The notes under the pieces were generated by a model that was not told the DNA's origin, did not search any database, and saw only the letters and a program-made list of their open reading frames with translations. From J089 sp964549745 (lineage in GTDB: Bacteria; Fidelibacterota; Marinisomatia; Marinisomatales; J089), in assembly GCA_964549745.1 (NCBI GenBank), contig CAZJWP010000044.1:1-16658 (forward strand): a stretch of 16,658 bases of DNA, in the 5' to 3' direction. This document shows, piece after piece, positions 1 through 6,247 of this stretch; the first letter of the stretch is position 1; every line of letters starts with the position of its first letter. The position numbers were made by a program, and so were the translations under genes.

Positions 1-60
1 ATGGTTGAACGGTGGAAAGTAATCGACATCTTGTAATAAAAGAAAGGTTAAAGGTTTCAT
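1..60 (-). CDS. Possible 5' end of a leftward gene cut by the window edge
   Basis: On the minus strand an ATG at 60-58 opens a frame that runs 20 codons to the window edge without a stop, beginning MKPLTFLLLQDVDYFPPFNH. A weak purine-rich stretch lies just upstream. If real, it is a gene diverging from the membrane-protein and sdh genes. The product is not recognisable from 20 residues. The plus strand instead offers a short tail ending at a double stop (34-39), which could equally be the end of an upstream rightward gene. I cannot decide between them. Confidence 0.25.
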   Translation of the reverse strand, partial: MKPLTFLLLQDVDYFPPFNH

Positions 61-129
61 TCTTTGTTCTTTTCCGTGATCACTGATGAGCTTCTGCCGT
101 ATATTTCCGCCCGAAAACACGTTAAAACC

Positions 130-588
130 ATGAATCAAAAACTGGCCCACAATCTGACGCAAATTCCACTCCTTGTACTTTCCATTGCCGCCATGGGCTT
201 GGGGCTGGCCTGGATTTTTTCCTCCAATCCATGGTTACTGGACCAAAAGGCAAACGAGGCATTACTTGGCCTGAGTTTCGAAACCTTATTCAAAAGTAGT
301 GTTAACCAGAATTTACCGGATTTTCTCAGGCTGAGTTACCGTTTCTTTGGCTGGTGGATATTCTCTATCGGATTATTGGTCGGCACCTTTGTACAAGTTA
401 CACGAATGGGAACGTCCTTAGCGCGAAATGCGATTCACATTGTTTTGCTTATTCTGGTGGCGGGGATATACCGCATCGAATACATTTATATTTCCGGCTC
501 CCCATTTGTTTTTCTAACCCACGGACTTCTTTTTCTTATTCTGATCAGCGTGTTTGGGTCGTTTCAGCTCAGAAAAAACAGTCAATAA
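130..588 (+). CDS. Small four-helix inner-membrane protein of unknown function
   Basis: This encodes 152 residues from the ATG at 130. Four hydrophobic segments are visible at about residues 11-30, 72-91, 100-118 and 124-146. The loop between helices 1 and 2 (about 31-70) is the longest, and the C-terminus is short and basic (LRKNSQ). I do not recognise the family, and no catalytic or metal-binding motif stands out. The frame is open further upstream, with possible TTG (64) and GTG (76) starts; TTG 64 has an AAAGG about nine bases ahead. I prefer the ATG because it puts a short polar N-terminus before helix 1, though its own ribosome-binding site is poor. It lies 130 bases ahead of sdhC on the same strand, so it may be co-transcribed, but nothing in the sequence ties it to complex II. 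Confidence 0.65.
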   Translation: MNQKLAHNLTQIPLLVLSIAAMGLGLAWIFSSNPWLLDQKANEALLGLSFETLFKSSVNQNLPDFLRLSYRFFGWWIFSIGLLVGTFVQVTRMGTSLARNAIHIVLLILVAGIYRIEYIYISGSPFVFLTHGLLFLILISVFGSFQLRKNSQ

Positions 589-661
589 CCTTTGGCGGTT
601 TTCACCCGCTGGTAATCCATCCGACCGCATTTAATAAAAAAGACCTTGGAATCCCCTTTTA

Positions 662-677
662 TTTATCAGTCGATAAA
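662..677. promoter_or_regulatory. Short inverted repeat upstream of sdhC
   Basis: TTTATC and GATAAA form a perfect 6-bp dyad around a 4-base centre (AGTC), about 40 bases before the sdhC start in an AT-rich stretch. GATAA recurs at 679-683. The position suits an operator or promoter-proximal element for the sdh genes. No convincing -35/-10 pair goes with it and I cannot name a regulator. Confidence 0.25.
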
Positions 678-708
678 GGATAATTTTTCAAGGCGCTTAA
701 CGAAGAAA

Positions 709-714
709 AGAGGA
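709..714 (+). promoter_or_regulatory. Ribosome binding site of sdhC
   Basis: AGAGGA ends four bases before the ATG at 719 and supports that start. Confidence 0.6.
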
Positions 715-718
715 TAAG

Positions 719-1387
719 ATGAATTGGTTTTTCGAATTTACGAATTCGTCGGTTGGCAAAAAGATTACGATGGCTACCACTGGAATTTTGCTCTGCCTGT
801 ATTTGATTATTCACCTGTTTGGAAACTTGTTCTTATATGCAGGCCCCGAAGCATTTAATCTCTATGTAGAACGATTATCGAGCATCAAACCCGTGGTTCG
901 TGTTATTGAAGTCATCCTGGTCCTTATTTTCCTGGGACATATTGTGAATGGTGTCCAGTTAATCTTTCGCAATAGGGCTTCTGCCGGGAAGGCTTACGTT
1001 CAATACAAGGCCAATGATGTCAGTCCGCTTACGTCCCGCTGGATGGGAACCACCGGAAGCATCATCTTTATTTTTTTGGTGATCCACTTACAAACCATTT
1101 GGTGGAATTACCAGACTCACCATGAAGCGGGTCGGTTTTATTCTGTCATCACCGGTAATGAAGTCGGATTTGGCAATCCGTATTACGCGATTTTCTATTT
1201 GATCGCCATGTTTTTACTGGGATTTCATCTGCGCCACGGATTTCAGTCCGCCTTTCAAACCTTTGGCATTCGCTACACCAAATATGAAAAATTACTCAAT
1301 GCAATTGCTGTCTTTTTCTGGCTCATTATCCCCGTCTGTTTTGCAACAATTCCGATCTATTTTGGCTTCCTGAAGGGAGGGTTTTAA
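719..1387 (+). CDS. sdhC: Succinate dehydrogenase/fumarate reductase cytochrome b subunit
   Basis: This is the membrane anchor of complex II (222 residues). It takes electrons from the iron-sulfur subunit and reduces quinone. Five transmembrane helices are visible, as expected for the single-subunit type B anchors of Bacteroidetes, Bacillus and Wolinella, which hold two b hemes. Candidate heme-ligand histidines sit inside helices: H32 (IIHLFGN), H74 (FLGHIVNG), H123 (VIHLQT), and H170/H173 (GFHLRHGFQ). The N-terminus (FEFTNSSVGKKITMATTG) is typical of the family. An AGAGGA precedes the ATG, and sdhA begins two bases after the stop. No separate sdhD is present, consistent with the one-subunit anchor. 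The direction of catalysis (succinate oxidation or fumarate reduction) cannot be settled from sequence alone. Confidence 0.95.
   Translation: MNWFFEFTNSSVGKKITMATTGILLCLYLIIHLFGNLFLYAGPEAFNLYVERLSSIKPVVRVIEVILVLIFLGHIVNGVQLIFRNRASAGKAYVQYKANDVSPLTSRWMGTTGSIIFIFLVIHLQTIWWNYQTHHEAGRFYSVITGNEVGFGNPYYAIFYLIAMFLLGFHLRHGFQSAFQTFGIRYTKYEKLLNAIAVFFWLIIPVCFATIPIYFGFLKGGF
1373..1381 (+). promoter_or_regulatory. Strong ribosome binding site of sdhA
   Basis: AAGGGAGGG lies inside the last codons of sdhC, seven bases before the sdhA ATG. It fixes that start and implies efficient translation of the flavoprotein within the operon. Confidence 0.75.
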
Positions 1388-1388
1388 A

Positions 1389-3308
1389 ATGTTGAACTCC
1401 TTTGATGCACAGATTCCCGAAGGCTCTCTGGCAGAAAAATGGACAAATCATAAATTCAATTTGAAATTGGTCAATCCGTCCAACAAACGTAAATATTCAA
1501 TTATCGTAGTCGGAACCGGATTAGCAGGCTCGTCGGCTGCTGCATCTCTGGCGGAATTGGGTTATCGTGTGGAAGCGTTTTCGTACCACGAATCGCCGCG
1601 CCGGGCCCACAGCATCGCCGCCCAGGGCGGAATCAATGCCGCAAAGAATTATCCCAATGACGGCGACAGTATCTTCCGTTTGTTTTACGATACGATCAAA
1701 GGCGGAGACTACCGCGCCCGGGAAGCGAACGTATACCGTCTGGCGGAAGTCAGTAATAATATTATCGACCAGTGCGTAGCGCAGGGCATTCCATTCGCCC
1801 GTGAATACGGCGGTCAACTGGATAACCGTTCATTCGGCGGCGCCCAGGTTTCCCGGACGTTTTATGCCCAAGGCCAAACCGGTCAGCAGTTATTGTTGGG
1901 CGCCTACTCGGCGCTGATCCGGCAGATGCACGCCGGAACCGTGAATTTCCACGCGCGTCATGATATGCTGGATGTGATCGTAATCGACGGTCGTGCCCGT
2001 GGAATTGTGACCCGGAATCTGGTCACCGGTGAAATCACATCGCACGTTGCGGATGCAGTGATTCTGGCCACCGGCGGTTACGCCAATGTGTTTTACCTGT
2101 CTACCAACGCCATGGCCAGTAATGCCACGGCTGCCTGGCGTGCGCATAAAAAAGGGGCCGCATTTGCTAATCCCTGTTACACGCAGATTCACCCCACCTG
2201 CATTCCCGTAAGCAGTGAGCATCAATCCAAATTGACGCTCATGAGCGAAAGCCTCCGGAATGACGGCCGCGTTTGGGTCCCGAAGAAGGTAGGTGACACC
2301 CGGGCGCCGGATGAGATTCCCGAAGATGAACGGGATTATTACCTGGAACGGATTTATCCGTCTTTTGGCAATCTGGTTCCCCGGGATGTAGCCAGCCGCC
2401 GCGCGAAAGATATGTGCGATTCCGGACATGGTGTTGGCGCCACAAAGCTGGCGGTCTATCTGGACTTTGCCGATGTTATCGAACGAAACGGTCAACAATG
2501 GGTCGCCGATAAATACGGGAACCTGTTCGACATGTATAAGCAAATTACGGGAGAGAATCCCTACCAAACTCCAATGCGCATCTTCCCGGCACCCCATTAT
2601 GCCATGGGCGGCCTCTGGGTCGATTATAACCTGATGAGTTCTGTACCCGGTCTATTCGTGCTGGGTGAAGCAAACTTCTCCGACCACGGTGCCAATCGTC
2701 TGGGCGCCAGCGCTCTCATGCAGGGACTGGCAGATGGTTATTTTGTTATTCCGTACACCATTGGCGGTTACCTGGCAAAGAAACCACATGATACGCTGGA
2801 TACATCGCATGAAGCGGTAAAAACCACCGAGAAAGAAGTTCAGAACAAACTCAATCAATTGTTGTCCATTCAAGGTGATGAACCGGTGGAAGAATTGCAC
2901 AAACGGCTGGGCCGTATCTTGTGGGAAAATGTGGGCATGGCCCGGAACAAGGAAGGCTTGGAGAAAGCGCTGAAAGAAATCCCCGCTTTGCGCGAAGAGT
3001 TTTGGAAGAAAGTGAAAATTCCCGGCAAAACCGATGAATACAACCCCGAACTGGAGAAAGCCAGCCGGGTAGCCGATTTCATGGAGCTGGCGGAATTAAT
3101 AGCCCAGGATGCGCTGAATCGGGAAGAATCCTGCGGAGCGCACTTCCGGGAAGAATACCAGACCGAAGAAAACGAAGCCAAGCGTAACGATGAAGACTTT
3201 GCTTATTCGGCTAACTGGGAATTCGATGAAGTGGGAAAACCGGAAATTCTTCACAAGGAGGATTTAGTATTTGAAAATGTGGAGTTGACCACCAGGAGTT
3301 ACAAATAA
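1389..3308 (+). CDS. sdhA: Succinate dehydrogenase/fumarate reductase flavoprotein subunit
   Basis: This is the catalytic subunit of complex II, which interconverts succinate and fumarate on covalently bound FAD at the cytoplasmic face. Its 639 residues match the long Bacteroidetes-type subunit. The FAD-binding dinucleotide fold is at residues 37-50 (SIIVVGTGLAGSSA). The flavin-linking histidine is H74 in RRAHSIAAQGG. Substrate and active-site segments follow: QIHPT near 266-270, SESLRNDG near 287-293, and the arginine-bearing LVPRDVASR near 329-337. The second FAD segment GEANFSDHGANRLGASALMQG is followed by the helical C-terminal domain. The ATG has a near-ideal ribosome-binding site inside the end of sdhC. 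The stop overlaps the sdhB start by one base (TAATG), so translation of the two is probably coupled. Confidence 0.97.
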   Translation: MLNSFDAQIPEGSLAEKWTNHKFNLKLVNPSNKRKYSIIVVGTGLAGSSAAASLAELGYRVEAFSYHESPRRAHSIAAQGGINAAKNYPNDGDSIFRLFYDTIKGGDYRAREANVYRLAEVSNNIIDQCVAQGIPFAREYGGQLDNRSFGGAQVSRTFYAQGQTGQQLLLGAYSALIRQMHAGTVNFHARHDMLDVIVIDGRARGIVTRNLVTGEITSHVADAVILATGGYANVFYLSTNAMASNATAAWRAHKKGAAFANPCYTQIHPTCIPVSSEHQSKLTLMSESLRNDGRVWVPKKVGDTRAPDEIPEDERDYYLERIYPSFGNLVPRDVASRRAKDMCDSGHGVGATKLAVYLDFADVIERNGQQWVADKYGNLFDMYKQITGENPYQTPMRIFPAPHYAMGGLWVDYNLMSSVPGLFVLGEANFSDHGANRLGASALMQGLADGYFVIPYTIGGYLAKKPHDTLDTSHEAVKTTEKEVQNKLNQLLSIQGDEPVEELHKRLGRILWENVGMARNKEGLEKALKEIPALREEFWKKVKIPGKTDEYNPELEKASRVADFMELAELIAQDALNREESCGAHFREEYQTEENEAKRNDEDFAYSANWEFDEVGKPEILHKEDLVFENVELTTRSYK

Positions 3309-4051
3309 TGAAGGTTACACTCAAAGTCTGGCGTCAAAAGAATGCCGCCGCAGCGGGAGAATTCGTCAGCTATGACGTAAACGATGTTTCCGAAGACATG
3401 TCCTTTTTTGAAATGTTGGACATGCTGAATAATAACCTGGTACGCAATGGCGATGCCCCTATTTCATTTGATCATGACTGTCGCGAAGGAATTTGCGGTA
3501 CCTGTGGTCTTATGATCAATGGTCGCGCTCATGGACCGCTCAAGGGTGTGACCACTTGCCAATTGCACATGCGGACTTTCCATGATGGTGAAACCATCGT
3601 GGTGGAACCGTGGCGTGCTCGCGCTTTTCCCATTATCCGGGATTTGATTGTGGATCGTTCGAGTTTCGATAACATCATGGAAGCGGGCGGATATATTTCT
3701 GTTCGCACCGGCGGCTCACCCGATGCTAATGCGATTCCGATCCCGAAAAAAGCAGCTGATGAAGCTTTTGATTCGGCGGCGTGCATCGGTTGCGGCGCTT
3801 GCGTAGCCACGTGCAAGAATTCATCGGCCATGTTGTTTGTTTCCGCTAAAGTATCACAATTTGCGGTCCTGCCCCAGGGACAGGTGGAAAGACGGGAACG
3901 GGTATTGAATATGATCGCTCAAATGGACGAGGAAGGGTTTGGAGCTTGTACCAATACCGGTGCGTGTGAAGTGGAATGTCCCAAGGAAATATCACTGGTG
4001 AATATTGCTCGTTTGAACCGGGAATTTTTAAGAGCCAGTTTGGTCGGGTAG
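3308..4051 (+). CDS. sdhB: Succinate dehydrogenase/fumarate reductase iron-sulfur subunit
   Basis: This subunit carries electrons from the flavoprotein to the cytochrome b anchor through three clusters (247 residues). The plant-ferredoxin-type [2Fe-2S] domain shows C58, C63 and C66 (CREGICGTC) and a fourth cysteine, C84. The C-terminal ferredoxin domain has CIGCGACVATC at residues 159-169 and CTNTGACEVECP from 214. By analogy with E. coli SdhB, C159/C162/C165 plus C224 should hold the [4Fe-4S] cluster and C169/C214/C220 the [3Fe-4S] cluster. All expected ligands are present. The start overlaps the sdhA stop by one base, with AGGAG about nine bases upstream. It is the last gene of the operon and is followed by a strong hairpin terminator. 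Confidence 0.97.
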   Translation: MKVTLKVWRQKNAAAAGEFVSYDVNDVSEDMSFFEMLDMLNNNLVRNGDAPISFDHDCREGICGTCGLMINGRAHGPLKGVTTCQLHMRTFHDGETIVVEPWRARAFPIIRDLIVDRSSFDNIMEAGGYISVRTGGSPDANAIPIPKKAADEAFDSAACIGCGACVATCKNSSAMLFVSAKVSQFAVLPQGQVERRERVLNMIAQMDEEGFGACTNTGACEVECPKEISLVNIARLNREFLRASLVG

Positions 4052-4065
4052 CGACTTCAAACAAC

Positions 4066-4095
4066 AAAAAAGCCCCGAAAAATCGGGGCTTTTTT
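4066..4095. terminator. Bidirectional intrinsic terminator between sdhB and tonB
   Basis: A perfect 13-bp stem (AAAAAAGCCCCGA, 4066-4078, with TCGGGGCTTTTTT, 4083-4095) encloses a four-base AAAA loop. The GC core is flanked by an A-tract on one side and a T-tract on the other, so it works for both convergent transcripts: rightward from sdhCAB and leftward from exb/tonB. Its right arm reaches into the tonB stop codon. Confidence 0.92.
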
Positions 4096-4723
4096 ATTTA
4101 TTCAGGGTAAAGTTTATCGGTATGGATATCCAGACACCAACAGGCAATTCCCGTTGTTTGGCGGGCTTAAACCGGGTTTTTCGCACCGCTTCCATGGCGG
4201 CTTCATTTAAGCCGGTATTGGGAATTCCCTGTAAGATATTTACTTGCTGTACACGCCCTTTCTTATCAATAAAAGCTTGTACAATAACTCGTCCCTCAAT
4301 ACCAGCTTCACGGGCGATGTCAGGATATACAGGTTCAATTTTAGATAAAGCCGTTGGTGCTTCATCATAAGGGATGAACTTGACTTGTGGGCCTGATGGG
4401 GCTGGCGGGGGAGCATCCCATGCCTGAAAATCTTCCAGATTGGTTTCTTCAATCGTTACATCATCAGCAATATCTTCGTCGTCCGATTCTACCGGGATCG
4501 CAGGCCTTGCCGGTGGCGGCGGACGATCAATCTGCTGCGTTTGGGGAATATCCACAATGTCGATTTTGATTTGCTGCTGTTCCAGTTTGACTATAGATGT
4601 TTTAAATCGTGGAAAAACGAGGAACGTTCCTACTAAAACCAGAACGCCGATTAATAAAGAGATGCGAACGACGAGTGGATACTGAGATTTAAGAATGGGT
4701 TCGTGCGTATGTGCTGCAGCCAT
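4094..4723 (-). CDS. tonB: TonB family energy-transducing protein
   Basis: This is a periplasm-spanning protein (209 residues) that should transmit energy from the ExbB/ExbD motor to outer-membrane TonB-dependent transporters. It has a cytoplasmic N-terminus of about 15 residues and one transmembrane helix at about 17-37. The periplasmic linker has two short proline-rich patches (RPPPPARPAIP near 67-77, APPPAPSGP near 104-112) flanking a strongly acidic stretch (ESDDEDIADD near 79-88). The C-terminal TonB domain covers about 125-207 (EPVYPDIAREAGIEGRVIV, then FKPAKQ and PVGVWISIPINF). Its start abuts the upstream exbD stop, with AAGGTGA inside that gene as ribosome-binding site. The linker is short for reaching across the periplasm. 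I saw no TonB-dependent receptor in the window, so its partner lies elsewhere. Confidence 0.9.
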   Translation of the reverse strand: MAAAHTHEPILKSQYPLVVRISLLIGVLVLVGTFLVFPRFKTSIVKLEQQQIKIDIVDIPQTQQIDRPPPPARPAIPVESDDEDIADDVTIEETNLEDFQAWDAPPPAPSGPQVKFIPYDEAPTALSKIEPVYPDIAREAGIEGRVIVQAFIDKKGRVQQVNILQGIPNTGLNEAAMEAVRKTRFKPAKQRELPVGVWISIPINFTLNK

Positions 4724-5134
4724 TTAATTCACCTTTGTTTTAGTTGAATAATTGACTTTCAGACAGTCCGCTTTTCGGAGTTGATTATGAATAGCCGAAA
4801 TCAATTCCATTTTAGCATCCTGATCAGATTTCAATGAGACCGTAATTTGCGGGTCCTTTACTCGTTTATCGTACATAATCGAGGATACGTTATCCGGAGC
4901 AAAAAGTTTATCATCAATCGAAATTTGCCCGGCCTTGGACACCCATATAGATGTGGTATGCCGTTTGGATTTTAGCTTTTCGATACGTTGCGCCCGGGGA
5001 AGTTCAATTGGCAATCCCGAATAGGTTCGAAGAACAGTTGTAACCATGAAAAAGATTAATAGCATAAAAATAATGTCAGGCATGGAGGCGGTGGGAATTT
5101 CACTGGAAAGCTGGGTTTTGCGGTCAAATTGCAT
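4724..5134 (-). CDS. exbD: ExbD/TolR family proton-channel subunit (second copy)
   Basis: This is a 136-residue ExbD/TolR-type protein with a short cytoplasmic N-terminus, one transmembrane helix at about 18-35 and a periplasmic domain. The essential protonatable aspartate of the family is present as D20 in ASMPDIIFMLLIFFMVTT. The gene lies 2 bases after the previous exbD and directly abuts tonB, so the four genes read as one operon. It is clearly diverged from its neighbour: the membrane segment is similar, but the periplasmic domains share little (here RTYSGLPIELPRAQ after the helix). The two may form a heteromeric channel with ExbB, or one copy may serve a different partner. That is inference. 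Confidence 0.9.
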   Translation of the reverse strand: MQFDRKTQLSSEIPTASMPDIIFMLLIFFMVTTVLRTYSGLPIELPRAQRIEKLKSKRHTTSIWVSKAGQISIDDKLFAPDNVSSIMYDKRVKDPQITVSLKSDQDAKMELISAIHNQLRKADCLKVNYSTKTKVN

Positions 5135-5136
5135 TA

Positions 5137-5532
5137 TTATTCAGTCTCCGCAATTGAGATACGAGTGGCATTGGCCTTCTTCAATTGGTCAATGACTTCG
5201 ATGTAATCTTTATAATTGGTTTTTGGGTGTGTTTTGACCGAAATAATCAGCTTATCATTATCGCGGAGTCTTTGACGAACCTTTGAGGTAATTTCATTCA
5301 TTTGCACCGGTTCATTATCCAGAAGCACATTGCCGCTGGAATTGATCAGGCAATTCATGATATTTCTGCGGTTGATTTCGATATTTTCGCCGATGGGTGG
5401 TAAAACCTGTCCCAACCCCTTGTCCATATCGATGGTCGTGGTTACCAGAAAGAAAATCAAAAGCAGGAAAGCGATATCCGCCATTGATGATGTGGGGATT
5501 TCCCCTCCCTTAATCCGGCGTTTTTTCTTCAC
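5137..5532 (-). CDS. exbD: ExbD/TolR family proton-channel subunit (first copy)
   Basis: This is a 131-residue ExbD/TolR-type protein. A very basic N-terminus (KKKRRIKGG) precedes the transmembrane helix at about 17-33, which carries the family aspartate D19 (SSMADIAFLLLIFFLVTTT). A periplasmic domain follows. The start codon is GTG; no in-frame ATG lies nearby, and GAAGGG sits about eleven bases upstream. The upstream exbB gene ends in the same reading frame only three codons before (TAA, TTC, ATT, then GTG), so the two genes would fuse if the stop were lost. With ExbB it should form the proton-driven motor that energises TonB. Confidence 0.9.
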   Translation of the reverse strand: MKKKRRIKGGEIPTSSMADIAFLLLIFFLVTTTIDMDKGLGQVLPPIGENIEINRRNIMNCLINSSGNVLLDNEPVQMNEITSKVRQRLRDNDKLIISVKTHPKTNYKDYIEVIDQLKKANATRISIAETE

Positions 5533-5538
5533 AATGAA

Positions 5539-6162
5539 TTAACCCTTCTTCGATTCCTCGCTCATGGTATATAAGGTATCAAGAAGTTGTACGGAATGCT
5601 CTTCCATATCCAAAATCAGATGGTCAATGCGGGAAACAAAGAAATTCTGACAAATTTGAATGACCATAGCAACAACCAATCCAAAGGCGGTTGTTAACAA
5701 AGCCTGGGAGATACCACCGGCCACAATGGCAGGTGAAATATCATTGGCTTCTTTAATCTTGTCAAAGGCATTGATCATTCCCCAAACCGTTCCTGTAAAT
5801 CCAAGTAATGGGGCAATTGTAATCACGGCATTCAGCCAGATCATGTTTCTTTCAAGGAAAGACATTTCAATTCCGCCGGCATTCTGGATCGCTTTTTCCA
5901 CTTCATCCAGACCACGGTCATAGCGTGTAAGACCGGCGTGAAATATTTCAGCCACCGGGCCGCGCGTCTTTTCGCATAATTCAACGGTAGCATCAATACC
6001 GTCATTATCTAAAGTATTTTCGACCGATCCGAAAAACTTTTCCGTATTTACCGATGACATAATCAGCGAATAGAATCGTTCAAACACGATTCCGAGGCCA
6101 ATAACGAAAGCCCCCAAAATCGGCCACATGAAAATGCCACCTCGGACAAAAAGATCAACCAT
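5539..6162 (-). CDS. exbB: MotA/TolQ/ExbB family proton-channel protein
   Basis: This is the scaffold of the ExbB/ExbD motor (207 residues), an inner-membrane protein that forms the proton channel with ExbD. Three transmembrane segments are visible at about 11-32, 108-130 and 150-172, separated by the large cytoplasmic loop typical of the family. The conserved segments are APLLGFTGTVWGMINAF near 117-133 and ISQALLTTAFGLVVAM near 151-166. It is followed by two exbD genes and tonB, which favours the ExbB (TonB) assignment over TolQ (Tol-Pal), because no tolB or pal is nearby. A clear GGAGGA precedes the ATG by four bases, and a plausible promoter lies in the 85-base gap upstream. Confidence 0.92.
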   Translation of the reverse strand: MVDLFVRGGIFMWPILGAFVIGLGIVFERFYSLIMSSVNTEKFFGSVENTLDNDGIDATVELCEKTRGPVAEIFHAGLTRYDRGLDEVEKAIQNAGGIEMSFLERNMIWLNAVITIAPLLGFTGTVWGMINAFDKIKEANDISPAIVAGGISQALLTTAFGLVVAMVIQICQNFFVSRIDHLILDMEEHSVQLLDTLYTMSEESKKG

Positions 6163-6166
6163 TTAT

Positions 6167-6172
6167 TCCTCC
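6167..6172 (-). promoter_or_regulatory. Ribosome binding site of exbB
   Basis: On the minus strand this reads GGAGGA, four bases before the ATG. It is the clearest Shine-Dalgarno of the leftward cluster. Confidence 0.65.
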
Positions 6173-6194
6173 ATAATTGCCAATTGAGTCCGCG

Positions 6195-6224
6195 AAGTTA
6201 GTACGTGCCTAAATGGATTGTCAA
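6195..6224 (-). promoter_or_regulatory. Putative sigma70-like promoter of exbB-exbD-exbD-tonB
   Basis: Reading leftward, a perfect -35 hexamer TTGACA (complement of 6219-6224) is followed after 18 bases by TAACTT (complement of 6195-6200), a 3-of-6 match to a -10 box. Transcription would start near 6188, about 25 bases before the exbB ATG. The geometry is good but the -10 is weak. The tonB operon may therefore be transcribed both from here and by read-through from the protease gene, since no terminator is visible in the gap. Confidence 0.4.
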
Positions 6225-6247
6225 CAAAGCTTCGACGGTATTTGAAT

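Noticed and set aside
5..37. TTGAAC and TGTAAT as a promoter for the first plus-strand gene
   Set aside because: The spacing is 21 bases and the -10 match is poor.
594..610. GCGG/CCGC hairpin just after the small membrane-protein gene
   Set aside because: It is a four-base stem without a following T-run, too weak to call a terminator.
354..683. 109-codon plus-strand frame overlapping the four-helix protein gene and the sdhC leader
   Set aside because: Its composition is unlike a real protein (many His/Ser, no domain), it has no ribosome-binding site, and it conflicts with the better membrane-protein frame.
646..684. TTGGAA and GATAAT as an sdh promoter pair
   Set aside because: The boxes are 27 bases apart, far outside the usual 16-19.
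1890..2597. Long open frame (235 codons) antisense to sdhA
   Set aside because: It lies wholly inside a well-supported sdhA. The translation has no recognisable domain and reads like a codon-bias shadow.
5539..6162. TolQ/Tol-Pal assignment for the proton-channel gene
   Set aside because: No tolB, pal or tolA lies nearby, and the operon ends in a TonB-domain protein, so ExbB is the better call.
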